Under the pieces are notes generated by a model, which ran no database searches, had not been told where the DNA came from, and saw only the letters and a list, made by a program, of their open reading frames with translations. From Alteromonadaceae bacterium (GTDB lineage: Bacteria > Pseudomonadota > Gammaproteobacteria > Enterobacterales > Alteromonadaceae), in assembly GCA_014872785.1 (NCBI GenBank), contig WKFJ01000036.1:124001-188000 (forward strand): DNA of 64,000 nt. Direction: 5' to 3'. Made by a program: the position numbers and the translations under genes. Below, piece after piece: positions 8,640-17,294 of this stretch; position 1 is the stretch's first letter, and the number at the start of each line of letters is the position of its first letter.

Positions 8640-8813
8640 ATGGTTGCTCTCTCACGTCGTCGTTTTTTGCTAGGTTGTTTGTCAGTATTCGGGTTAGGTG
8701 CAATTAGTGGCATTGCACGAACTAATGAATCTAATGACAAGATCATCATTCTAAACAACTGCTTTCTTCGTCCTGAAGACCTCAATACACTGGATAATCT
8801 TAACTTAGAATAA
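8640..8813 (+). CDS. Small twin-arginine signal protein, partner of GMC oxidoreductase
   Basis: 57 residues from ATG 8640. It starts MVALSRRRFLLGCLSVFGLG, a twin-arginine (SRRRFL) signal with a short hydrophobic core, followed by about 35 polar residues ending NTLDNLNLE. It sits 80 bases before the flavin-dependent GMC oxidoreductase gene, which has no signal peptide of its own. In membrane-bound gluconate and related sugar dehydrogenases a small Tat-signal subunit escorts the flavoprotein to the periplasm, so a similar hitch-hiker role is inferred. It is much shorter than those subunits, so it could instead be a remnant or an unrelated small secreted protein. Confidence 0.6.
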   Translation: MVALSRRRFLLGCLSVFGLGAISGIARTNESNDKIIILNNCFLRPEDLNTLDNLNLE

Positions 8814-8893
8814 GATGGAAAGAAGTTTGGGGTACCCAAACACTCAGTTGCGATTGTATTCTCTCTAACCAGCCAACACAGAATGATTGATAG

Positions 8894-10324
8894 ATGATAT
8901 TTGATGCCAATACCGATAGTCTGGATACCTTGAAAAACAGACATTATGACGTTTGTATTTGCGGTACAGGTCCCGCTGGATTGACTCTCGCTATTTCCTT
9001 GGCTGAACACGGTTACAAGATTGCGCTTATCGAGGCCGGAGGACGCAATGCCTCCAGCGCGAGGCAAGATCTGTATGAAGGTCAAACTCACAGTCTCAAT
9101 TATCCATTATCAACATCTAGACTTCGCTTTTTAGGCGGCACCTCGAACCACTGGGGAGGGGAGACAAGGCCACTAGATGCTCGAGATTTTAAGTCATTGC
9201 CGTATCATCCACTGAATGAGTGGCCTATAGACAAAGCAGATCTAGACAAATATACATTGCAGACCGCAAAAATATTAGACCTCGATGCCCCTATAACTCA
9301 GGAAGATTTGTTCCGTGGTAAAGCGTCCAATATTGAGCCGTTAAACCCCGCTTTTCGTTACAGTCTTCCGACAAGATTTGGCACTAAGTACTATTATGAA
9401 GTGCGAAAGACTCCAAATATCGATCTTTACCTAAATTTAAACCTTGTAGATATTCGTTTAAATGCAAAGCATACTGCCGTAGATTCTTTTATCACCCGTA
9501 GTTACCACAGCGATATTACGCATCGAATATCTGCGACACATTTTTCTGTTTGTTGTGGTGCGTTAGAAAATGCCAGAGCTCTTCTTCTTTCAGATAAGCA
9601 ACTTAAACAAGGAGTGGGCAATCAATACGATCAGGTAGGACGATATTTTTGTGCACACATAGCCGTGCCCATCGGACGAGCAATTATTCGGGAGGCTGTC
9701 CCCAGAGAGAGTTTTTACATCGTCAAAGATGATTTTATGTTGTCTCAAAAATGTCTCAGTTTCCTGGTATCAATTTCATCTACTGGCGAGTTGGCAGAAG
9801 TTTCGTTCAAAGACAGGTTATCAAATTTATTGAAAGGCAATTTATTCAATGACGACGAATCAACCATTAGCGTCGTTTTGCAACAATCTTGCGATAGTAG
9901 AAATAGGGTAATGCTATCGGATAGAAAAGATAGTCTTGGATTAAAACGTATTGCTTTAGACTGGCAAGAATCAAGTTTAGACAAACACACTTTGCGCATA
10001 GCCGCAACAGAGTTTGCTACAGCTTTGGCAAAACATGACGTTGGCCGAATGCACGTTTATGACCATATTTTGGACTCGAGTATACCTCGCCCTTTGGATT
10101 ACATTACAGGGATGAGTCATCCAATGTGTACCACGAGAATGAGTGCATCTCCTACAACAGGTGTAGTTGATAAGAATTGCAAAGTGTTTGGTTTCGATAA
10201 TCTTTTTGTCGGAGGCAGTAGTGTATTTGCAAGTGGAGGGGTTTCAAATCCTACTTATACCATCGTGCAGCTAGCACTTAGACTTAGCGATCATCTACAT
10301 CAAAGAATGAGTAAGGTCGCCTAA
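8894..10324 (+). CDS. GMC-family FAD-dependent oxidoreductase
   Basis: 476 residues. The N-terminal FAD-binding motif CGTGPAGLTLAISL sits around residues 23-36, and LIEAGG binds the ribose. LGGTSNHWGGETRPL is the second family signature. The C-terminal GMSHPMCTTRM and VGGSSVFASGGVSNPTYT carry the His and Asn expected at the active site. It probably oxidises a sugar or polyol hydroxyl. There is no signal peptide; the preceding gene encodes a small Tat-signal protein that may carry it out. In this setting it could modify a glycan or its precursor. Confidence 0.82.
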   Translation: MIFDANTDSLDTLKNRHYDVCICGTGPAGLTLAISLAEHGYKIALIEAGGRNASSARQDLYEGQTHSLNYPLSTSRLRFLGGTSNHWGGETRPLDARDFKSLPYHPLNEWPIDKADLDKYTLQTAKILDLDAPITQEDLFRGKASNIEPLNPAFRYSLPTRFGTKYYYEVRKTPNIDLYLNLNLVDIRLNAKHTAVDSFITRSYHSDITHRISATHFSVCCGALENARALLLSDKQLKQGVGNQYDQVGRYFCAHIAVPIGRAIIREAVPRESFYIVKDDFMLSQKCLSFLVSISSTGELAEVSFKDRLSNLLKGNLFNDDESTISVVLQQSCDSRNRVMLSDRKDSLGLKRIALDWQESSLDKHTLRIAATEFATALAKHDVGRMHVYDHILDSSIPRPLDYITGMSHPMCTTRMSASPTTGVVDKNCKVFGFDNLFVGGSSVFASGGVSNPTYTIVQLALRLSDHLHQRMSKVA

Positions 10325-10615
10325 TACCGGTACCATATTTACAGAATCAATCTACTTGGATAAATTGGAATTTTTACGCTTACTAGGCATGGAAAAGTTT
10401 GTCTCATTGAGTGAATGTTAAACATTTAGTATTGAACATTTATGCTTTAGTTGGAATCGCGTAAGTTACTAAAATTTGTTAATACGCTTGGAACCAAGCA
10501 TTGTTACTTCGACGTAAGCTATCGTGACGGGATTTGGATTGTAAAAAATGTGGTAACCTACTTTTATGAAAAAACCTAATCACAACTTTAAGAAAACCTC
10601 CAAACAATCTTTACC

Positions 10616-11638
10616 ATGAAATCATGCATTGTTTATCTAGCACAAAATACTGCCAAAGACCCTCTATATGGTCGTGATTCACGATCGATGTTAGAAAAAA
10701 GTATCGATTTACTTTTTCTGAACTACAACAACAAGTTCAATCATGATGTATTAGTATTCCACGAAGGCGATTTTGATAAAAACAGCCAAGAAGAAATTAG
10801 AAAAGGGCGAAATGAAATTCAGTTTCATGAATTGAGTTTTGCTATTCCCTCCTTTTTAAATCCGCAAGAAATTCCAGAAAAATGGGATGGCGTATATGGT
10901 ATTGGACAGCGCCATATGGCGCGATTTTATAGCTATAGTATTTTTCAAATCCTAGATGATTTAGGTTACGACTGGTTTATGCGAATGGATGATGATTCAT
11001 TCCTTCACTCAAAAATCAATTACAACTTATTTGACTACATGGTATCGAAAGGGTACGACTATGGTTATAGAGCGATGCTTAAAGAACCACTTCGACCCAC
11101 ATTCGGCTTTTCTGAGATGGTCCTTGCATATCTCAAAGCAGAGAGAATTAAACCCGTCTCATTTCTTCAAAATTTCAATTTGTCACTGGAGCTTAATAAC
11201 GAATATTTTTCATTTAAAGGGAGAATCAAAAAATGGCTCACAAATGCAATTGATCGCCTTGCGGAAAAATTGAATCACGATTTAAACAATTGGCCTGCGG
11301 CAACAGAATGGAATCGACAGACGTACTACAATAATTTTCTTGTCACTCGAATTGGGTTTTGGAAACAACCTGAGGTGCAGTCTTTTTTAGGTTTTATTGA
11401 TCGGGTTGGGGGAAGTTACAAATACCGCTGGTCTGACCATATTGTGCAAACAGTTGCTGTTCAAATTTTTATGTCTGAAAAGCGAGTTCATTGTTTCGAA
11501 GATTGGACTTACGAGCATGCGACTATTAAAAAAGGAAAATTAGAATGGGGCGGAATGTTTGTAGGTTTGGGCGATCAAGACTTAACGGTAGTCAAAGAGT
11601 TTCAGGAAAAACACGGAAAACTTATTGCCAATCAATAA
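10616..11638 (+). CDS. GT15-like (Kre2/Mnt1-type) glycosyltransferase, copy 1
   Basis: 340 residues. The order of motifs follows the fungal GT15 alpha-1,2-mannosyltransferases: RHMARFYSY, YDWFMRMDDDSF (acidic DDD at 125-127), YGYRAMLKEP, YYNNFLVTRIGFW, a GGSYKYRWSDH segment, and VHCFEDWTYEH. There is no membrane anchor, unlike the Golgi enzymes. A donor of GDP-mannose would fit, but this is inferred from family similarity. The next gene starts 2 bases after the stop, and a full paralog of equal length follows at 12770. Confidence 0.75.
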   Translation: MKSCIVYLAQNTAKDPLYGRDSRSMLEKSIDLLFLNYNNKFNHDVLVFHEGDFDKNSQEEIRKGRNEIQFHELSFAIPSFLNPQEIPEKWDGVYGIGQRHMARFYSYSIFQILDDLGYDWFMRMDDDSFLHSKINYNLFDYMVSKGYDYGYRAMLKEPLRPTFGFSEMVLAYLKAERIKPVSFLQNFNLSLELNNEYFSFKGRIKKWLTNAIDRLAEKLNHDLNNWPAATEWNRQTYYNNFLVTRIGFWKQPEVQSFLGFIDRVGGSYKYRWSDHIVQTVAVQIFMSEKRVHCFEDWTYEHATIKKGKLEWGGMFVGLGDQDLTVVKEFQEKHGKLIANQ

Positions 11639-11639
11639 G

Positions 11640-12740
11640 ATGAACCGAAATTCAATGAGCAAATATTTTATTATGTGCGAACGCGATGCCGGGTTGTTTT
11701 CACTTATCCAACAAGTTATCGCCAATTTACCTAGAGCTTTGAATAACAATGCGATTCCCGTAGTTTTTTTTGGTCGTCATTGTTGTTACTGGATCCCGAA
11801 TGGTTATCAAGGAAGAAACAACGTCTGGGAGTACTATTTTGAACCTGTAGTCAATGGCTATGGCAGTACTGTCTTGCCGGAGGAAGTGATACGTCATGTA
11901 AAAAAACGTCCCATAGCCCCGGACTCCTTTGGGGAGCGGTTCGATGATGAGTACTATTTAAGCAGTAATTTTGGAGACCATTCTGGCTTGAGGAAGCAAT
12001 GCCTGCAAATACCGTTTAAATGGGGAGACCCTGACCCGTGGTTAAGGCGAGTCTGTAGTAGATTGATAAAGATGTTTATCCGCCCGAGAGGTTATTTGCA
12101 AAAGCGCGTCGCTGATTATGCAAAAGCTCATTTCGCAGACAAACCTATTATAGGTTTGCACATCAGAGGTACAGACGCTATATCCTCTGCTGAGCCGCGG
12201 TTATTCCGCAAGAACTCACTTGTTATCGAACGGTATCTGAAATGTTTAGCCGTAGAAAAACAAAAAATGCCGGACGCTTGTATCTTCGTTGCCACAGATT
12301 CGGTGGATTCACTTCAGGCTATCGAAGAAGTCTACGGCGATGAAGTAATAAGCTCTTCTACCATCATGCACAGGGAGGGTTCCGCAGCAGGGACAGGGCC
12401 GACTGGAGGATTAATGCCCTCTTACATTGCAACAAGTCCGGAGATTGCAGCTGAAAATGGCGCTGAAGCGGTAGTGGATTATCTGCTCTTACAACGTTGC
12501 GATATTTTAATTCACAATGGTGCCAGTCTCGCGCGGACAGTTTTGTTGAGCCAACCGGATATGCCACATATCAACACTCACCGTCCCAGTTTAAAGATGC
12601 TTACAAGTTCTATTTCTTTGACTCCTTATTCGTTGCGAAGAATGCTACAAAAATGTGATGAAAGAGTGACTCGCAAGCAAAAAATACGTCTGGATTATTG
12701 GCAAGATTTTCTAGAAAGTATTAATAATTCTTCTCTCTAA
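11640..12740 (+). CDS. Fucosyltransferase-superfamily glycosyltransferase (HxRGTD type), copy 2
   Basis: About 366 residues from ATG 11640, which lies just after the stop of the preceding gene; an in-frame TTG at 11625 and ATG at 11655 are alternatives. The donor-site motif is GLHIRGTDA. It is followed by IFVATDS, a YGDEV segment, GAEAVVDYLLLQRCD and HNGASLARTVL. It is clearly the most divergent of the four paralogs. A GDP-L-fucose or GDP-L-galactose donor is inferred. It sits between the two GT15-like genes with minimal spacing, so the three are probably co-transcribed. Confidence 0.78.
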   Translation: MNRNSMSKYFIMCERDAGLFSLIQQVIANLPRALNNNAIPVVFFGRHCCYWIPNGYQGRNNVWEYYFEPVVNGYGSTVLPEEVIRHVKKRPIAPDSFGERFDDEYYLSSNFGDHSGLRKQCLQIPFKWGDPDPWLRRVCSRLIKMFIRPRGYLQKRVADYAKAHFADKPIIGLHIRGTDAISSAEPRLFRKNSLVIERYLKCLAVEKQKMPDACIFVATDSVDSLQAIEEVYGDEVISSSTIMHREGSAAGTGPTGGLMPSYIATSPEIAAENGAEAVVDYLLLQRCDILIHNGASLARTVLLSQPDMPHINTHRPSLKMLTSSISLTPYSLRRMLQKCDERVTRKQKIRLDYWQDFLESINNSSL

Positions 12741-12769
12741 TCCATCGAATGAAAGGTAAAACAGCAATC

Positions 12770-13792
12770 ATGAAGCCCACTTTCGTCTATCTGGCACAAA
12801 ATACAGCAAGAGACCCACAATGGGGGAGAGACTCACGTAGTTTATTGGAAGTAAGCCTCGATAAACTGTATGAAAATTACAACAACAGATTTGGTCAATC
12901 TATTATTATTTTTCACGAAGGTGACTTCAAGGCTAATGATCAGGTAGCCATCGCAAAGGGGCGTCCTGAGATCTCATTTCACGAGATTGAATTTAAGATA
13001 CCTGATTTTTTGGATAAGTCTAAAGTACCAGATATTTGGGTATCTTCGGCAGGAAAGGCTTATGGTGAATGGGGGTTGGGTCATAGGCACATGTGTCGTT
13101 TTTATACATTACAAGTCTTTGATTTGCTTGACGAGCTTGGTTATGACTGGATATGTCGTTTTGACGACTATTCTATATTGCATTCACCAATAGACTACGA
13201 CTTGTTCGAGTATATGGACAATAATAATTTGGAGTACGGCTATAGGGTTGACTCGCAAGAACCATTTCGATTAACTGAAGGCTTTAGTGAACAACTGCTC
13301 AACTATATCAGCGAGTTTGACGTCACCCCAACGTTTTTTGATGAGCACATCTGGAAGCCCGGTATCAAGGACAAACTCATGAATTGCTATTATCAAATGA
13401 TGGCTATTCGCTGGCCACTTAAGAAAAATAACCTGCGTATTGCTGGAACCTACGACAATTGGGGGTACTTTAATAACTTCTTCATCTCAAAATTGTCTTT
13501 CTGGAAGAGTTTGCCGGTACAACGGTTTTTGCATTACTTTGATCAAATGGGAGCGAGTCATATCCATCATTGGAATGATTTGATTCTACAATCTGCAGCG
13601 GTACAAATATTTATGCAAAAAAACAAAGTACACAAGTTTGAAGATTGGACCTATGAACACGCGACCATTCGAAATGGTCAGTTAGAGTACGGCGGCATTT
13701 GGAGAGGAAATAAGGATACTGAAGGACTTGCTGTTAAGTCATTCGAGAAGCGTTATGGTGCAGCTGTTTTCGATATAGATAAAACCTATTAG
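12770..13792 (+). CDS. GT15-like (Kre2/Mnt1-type) glycosyltransferase, copy 2
   Basis: 340 residues if started at ATG 12770, the same length as its paralog at 10616, with matching N-termini (MKPTFVYLAQNTARDP against MKSCIVYLAQNTAKDP). An upstream in-frame ATG at 12749 has no ribosome site, while AAAGGT precedes 12770. Motifs are GLGHRHMCRFY, YDWICRFDDYSIL, LEYGYRVDSQEP, YFNNFFISKLSFW and VHKFEDWTYEH. The acidic motif is DDY here rather than DDD. A mannosyltransferase activity is inferred. Confidence 0.75.
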   Translation: MKPTFVYLAQNTARDPQWGRDSRSLLEVSLDKLYENYNNRFGQSIIIFHEGDFKANDQVAIAKGRPEISFHEIEFKIPDFLDKSKVPDIWVSSAGKAYGEWGLGHRHMCRFYTLQVFDLLDELGYDWICRFDDYSILHSPIDYDLFEYMDNNNLEYGYRVDSQEPFRLTEGFSEQLLNYISEFDVTPTFFDEHIWKPGIKDKLMNCYYQMMAIRWPLKKNNLRIAGTYDNWGYFNNFFISKLSFWKSLPVQRFLHYFDQMGASHIHHWNDLILQSAAVQIFMQKNKVHKFEDWTYEHATIRNGQLEYGGIWRGNKDTEGLAVKSFEKRYGAAVFDIDKTY

Positions 13793-13938
13793 AACACCGT
13801 ATAAATAAGCGGACCTAAAACTGAGCTTTGAGCTATAACTAGCAAACCTCCTATCAATAAAAGGACGAATATCAGTGGAGCCATCCATAGTTTTTTCCTC
13901 AATTTAAGAAATTGAAGTAGCTCTATCAGTATGCTCAT
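13789..13938 (-). CDS. DUF5989-family mini membrane protein
   Basis: 49 residues. The layout is MSILIELLQFLKLRKKLW, then one hydrophobic helix (APLIFVLLLIGGLLVIAQ), then SSVLGPLIYTVF. This is the characteristic pattern of the DUF5989 family, tiny single-helix proteins repeatedly found in surface-glycan clusters beside SGNH hydrolases or carbamoyltransferases. It follows the SGNH hydrolase gene on the same strand and overlaps the stop of the convergent GT15-like gene by 3 bases. Its function is unknown. Confidence 0.8.
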   Translation of the reverse strand: MSILIELLQFLKLRKKLWMAPLIFVLLLIGGLLVIAQSSVLGPLIYTVF

Positions 13939-14052
13939 TAGTCTTTTCTCATGCTTTTGGTTTACCTATCATAAGAACGGCAATCTCAATACACCAGTAG
14001 TATTCAAAAATTTGGATCACCTTGTCGTAATTTATTTGGACAAACGTCTAGT

Positions 14053-15420
14053 TTATTTTTTTATGTGAATCAAGCCACAGGATACAAGTTCACTTAATAT
14101 TCGCTCTACCACTTTGCGATTACCCGCTTCATTTAAGTGAACTTGATCCAAATAAACCTCGCTTTTCGAATTGTTCAGAGTGTCGCTAATATTTTGCGCA
14201 CAAAAAATAGAGTCAACACCCTGAGTCTTAGTTAGGCTTTGCATCACCTTTTCGGTTTCGCTGTAAAACTTTGAAATTGGTTTTACTTGTTCTTCAAAGC
14301 CCTTTTTTAAGGTGATAATCAAATCATCTTGGGGTTGATAATCTGTGATGGCCAAATTGGGTTGCGTAAACCAAGCGAAATGAGTGCTCGTCGTTTCTAG
14401 TTCTCTTTTCAGACGGATCATGTTTTTTGTGTACACTTGTAAAGCTGAATTTGCTGCAGAATGGTTAAATGGGTATTCCAGATGATTCTTTGATAGTTTG
14501 TAGTCGATGAATGTAGCAATCTTAAAGAAGATATCAGTAACAAACAGTCTTTTCATTGAAAAAACCATCTCTTGTGCAGTGATCTTTAGTGCTCTAAGAA
14601 GCAGGCGCATCACACTGTAGGAGTCTAGGAGGATTTCTTTATTCATGGAATAACTCACTGATTCTAACAGATGCGGTGCCTCCTCGTGTTGTGAGTGAAG
14701 ATCCATCGAATCGTTGCCACCGTTATAAGAGATCACTAAGTGGGGTTGGTAGTGTAAAAGTTCATTTGCGTAATAGAGATATTCGGTTGTAGAGTCATAG
14801 TCGCTAACACCCGCATTCATAACCTCAAAACGTATTTTATCTTTGCCAATAGGTAAGAACCGCTTTTCTATTTCTGTTTTAAATATGGAGGGCAATGAAA
14901 ACATAGAGTTTTTGGCTCCCCAACCTTCAACAGTTGAGCCTCCGAGAAACAATATCCGAAAGGTATCTTGCTCTGGCGTGTGCTTAAAAACTCTACGATC
15001 TTCATAGGTGGTCGCAAATCCCTGGGCATTCGTCGTGGTGGTTGCACCGGCAATAGGTGCCCAACTAATATCTGGTCGTAGTCTGTGATCGAGTAATGGG
15101 TCAGGTAAGTAAGCAAGTACTGTATCTAATAAGGTATCACTACTGCCAATATAGAGTTCTTGCCACGCTTTAGGTAAATGACTTTGCATATCAAACATTG
15201 CCTTAAATGGCATGAGAATATAATAACGTTCAAATAGCTGTTGGCTGTTTCGTTCCTGAAAATATGATCTTGTGGTAAAGGCGACTGCGAGAATAACCTC
15301 TATTGAGAATAAAATAACGAAGAGCACTAAAAATACTAGGCCATATAATTTGACCTTTTTGCCTTCTTGTTGATATCGAACAAAACGGTTGGTTGATGCT
15401 GTTTCTTTGTCCATTAGCAC
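14053..15420 (-). CDS. Membrane-anchored SGNH/GDSL-family hydrolase
   Basis: 455 residues. One hydrophobic segment lies at about 24-48, followed by an extracytoplasmic domain. Block I is FLGGSTVEGWGA (nucleophile Ser), the Gly block NAGVSDYDSTT, block III SYNGGNDSMD, and block V LDQVHLNEAGN with the Asp-x-x-His pair. SGNH proteins of this type act as sugar O-acetyl esterases or transferases, so modification of the exported glycan is likely. It is followed by a DUF5989 mini-protein gene on the same strand, a known pairing. Confidence 0.8.
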   Translation of the reverse strand: MLMDKETASTNRFVRYQQEGKKVKLYGLVFLVLFVILFSIEVILAVAFTTRSYFQERNSQQLFERYYILMPFKAMFDMQSHLPKAWQELYIGSSDTLLDTVLAYLPDPLLDHRLRPDISWAPIAGATTTTNAQGFATTYEDRRVFKHTPEQDTFRILFLGGSTVEGWGAKNSMFSLPSIFKTEIEKRFLPIGKDKIRFEVMNAGVSDYDSTTEYLYYANELLHYQPHLVISYNGGNDSMDLHSQHEEAPHLLESVSYSMNKEILLDSYSVMRLLLRALKITAQEMVFSMKRLFVTDIFFKIATFIDYKLSKNHLEYPFNHSAANSALQVYTKNMIRLKRELETTSTHFAWFTQPNLAITDYQPQDDLIITLKKGFEEQVKPISKFYSETEKVMQSLTKTQGVDSIFCAQNISDTLNNSKSEVYLDQVHLNEAGNRKVVERILSELVSCGLIHIKK

Positions 15421-15788
15421 TTTGGTTTCGTAGAAGAGTTTTTAAACTCTATATAAAAAAGGCTTTTTTGCATACTGCTTGCGTGTTTTCTGCACAACAT
15501 CATTTAACTTCCCTTGAAGAATGAGTGGGAATCGTCAGGGCTATGGACGTACACCATGTTAATTAGTGGTAGGTGAGGGTTAAAATAAACAGCGACTTTT
15601 CCAACATTTGAAAAGCACTTTAATAAGTAACCACACTTTAAAAGTGCATCGGTTTGTACTTCCACACCGAGCGCAAATGCAGCGTGTATTTATTCCTCTT
15701 GCCTTCGGTTAACGAGAGCTTCGGACACAGCTGATTATTACGCAGGAAATTTAGATGGTTCAGGTATTCAATGTGATCAAAGTGCACA
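15421..15788. other. Intergenic region, 368 bases
   Basis: It lies between the nucleotide-sugar dehydrogenase gene and the SGNH hydrolase gene, both on the minus strand. I see no convincing gene. A 7-base inverted repeat, GCACTTT at 15615 and AAAGTGC at 15641, is the only structure noticed. It presumably carries the promoter of the hydrolase gene. Confidence 0.4.
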
Positions 15789-17030
15789 CTAGTGTTTACT
15801 CCCTAATGTCACCACATCGATACCAGCAGTGTTTTTATCAACCATCCGCCATGGATCAATGACGATGGAACCTTTGGGGAATTCGATGTTCGCATATTCT
15901 GGATGTCGGCACCCGATTAGAAAAACATGAGGTGCTAATTTTGTTAAGTCTATTGGTCGCTCCTCAACATAGTGATCATAAAGCTGTACTTTGTGGCCTC
16001 TGCTTTCTAGCATCGATTTTAGCAACATGGCTGCGCTACCCGTAGTTATATTTGTTTGAGGTTTGTACGCATAACCTAAGATAGCTTTGGGCAAGTCATA
16101 TGAACACAACAGATTAGCCAACCAATCAGTTTGTTTTTCTCTTGCTTGCGTCATACTACTGAAAAGATCGTAACTAAGTTCTAACTCGGCCGATAACCAA
16201 GACATCGCAATATTATCTCGTGGATGACAGCCTCCACCATCGCCCATACCAGCAGTCATATAGGCTGGGCTAATTAAACGGTTATTCGCCTTTTTAAGTG
16301 TGTCCGTTACCTCATCAACATCAGCATTTGGGATCTTATGACAAATCTCCATCAAGGTATTGGTAAATGCTAGCTTCATACCGATAAACGTGTTGTAAGC
16401 GACCTTGGTTAATTCTGCACTTTCAATTGTCATGTAACGAATCGGGGAATCAGTAATTGTTTGATAAAATTCTACCAGTTTATTTTTGGCATTCTCATCG
16501 TCACCACCAATCAATACAAATTCGGGAAACAGGAAATCACGAATGGTTGTTCCCATAGCGATAAAAGAGGGGTTATAACAAATCTGCATCAAGGGGTTTT
16601 TAATTTGGTCAGTGATTCTGGCCACTGTCCCTGGCAGTACTGTAGAAACGATAACGATAAGTTTAGGTGTGCTGAGGTACTCTGATATTTGTGATAATGC
16701 TTCTATTAGGTATTCATAGGAAAAATCTCTTGGGCTTTCCTCAATTGGCATAATCCCCTCAAACATTGATTCGTGTGGGGTTTGCACTGCAACAAATATG
16801 ATCTCTGACTCGTCAACTAAATCATCTAGCCGGACAAATTCAACCTGCGATTTTTTAAGATCCTCATTTAGGTCAACCTTGTTATCCAAACCCTGTTCAA
16901 TGGTTTTACGAGGCCTTGTATTCATTTTGTTTGGATCTGTGTCATAGCCTCGAACTATGTGTCCTTTACTCTCTATAGCAAGTGCTAGAGGTAACCCGAG
17001 TTTTCCGAGTCCAATAATCCCAATATTCAT
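15789..17030 (-). CDS. UDP-glucose/GDP-mannose dehydrogenase-family protein
   Basis: 413 residues. The N-terminal Rossmann motif is GIIGLGKLGLPLA, followed by GYDTD. The middle has VAVQTPH and VSTVLPGT, then AELTKVAYNTFIGMKLAFTN (central domain). GDGGGCHPRDN contains the expected catalytic Cys, in place of the usual GGSCFPKD. The C-terminal domain includes LGYAYKP and GCRHPEY. The family oxidises a nucleotide-linked hexose C6 twice to the uronate using NAD. The substrate cannot be assigned. The protein is slightly short and its motif is atypical compared with Ugd or WecC. Confidence 0.75.
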   Translation of the reverse strand: MNIGIIGLGKLGLPLALAIESKGHIVRGYDTDPNKMNTRPRKTIEQGLDNKVDLNEDLKKSQVEFVRLDDLVDESEIIFVAVQTPHESMFEGIMPIEESPRDFSYEYLIEALSQISEYLSTPKLIVIVSTVLPGTVARITDQIKNPLMQICYNPSFIAMGTTIRDFLFPEFVLIGGDDENAKNKLVEFYQTITDSPIRYMTIESAELTKVAYNTFIGMKLAFTNTLMEICHKIPNADVDEVTDTLKKANNRLISPAYMTAGMGDGGGCHPRDNIAMSWLSAELELSYDLFSSMTQAREKQTDWLANLLCSYDLPKAILGYAYKPQTNITTGSAAMLLKSMLESRGHKVQLYDHYVEERPIDLTKLAPHVFLIGCRHPEYANIEFPKGSIVIDPWRMVDKNTAGIDVVTLGSKH

Positions 17031-17294
17031 TTTTTGATTCTTTGCAATTATGTTGTGATGCCAAGGATTAAAGTTAGAAGGGCATTATTCTAACTAACGG
17101 TAGAAAAGCAAGGAGTTCTTTATACGAAAAGACGCAGGTTTGTGCGTTGAGTTGTATGAACAAGTGGTTTCGAATAAAGTGATGATATTCTATGCTCCCC
17201 GTATTAACTGGAAGATTACAGTTTAGTGAATTTAACGCCTGTATTGGTAAAAATACCATACGGTTGTTTAAGTCAAAATATCCCGCTTTAAATT

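Noticed and set aside
8624-9091. 155-residue minus-strand ORF
   Set aside because: It is antisense to the Tat-signal mini-protein and the GMC oxidoreductase start, with no family-like sequence.
17074-17259. 61-residue minus-strand ORF before the dehydrogenase gene
   Set aside because: No ribosome site, low-complexity mixed sequence, sits in a divergent promoter gap.
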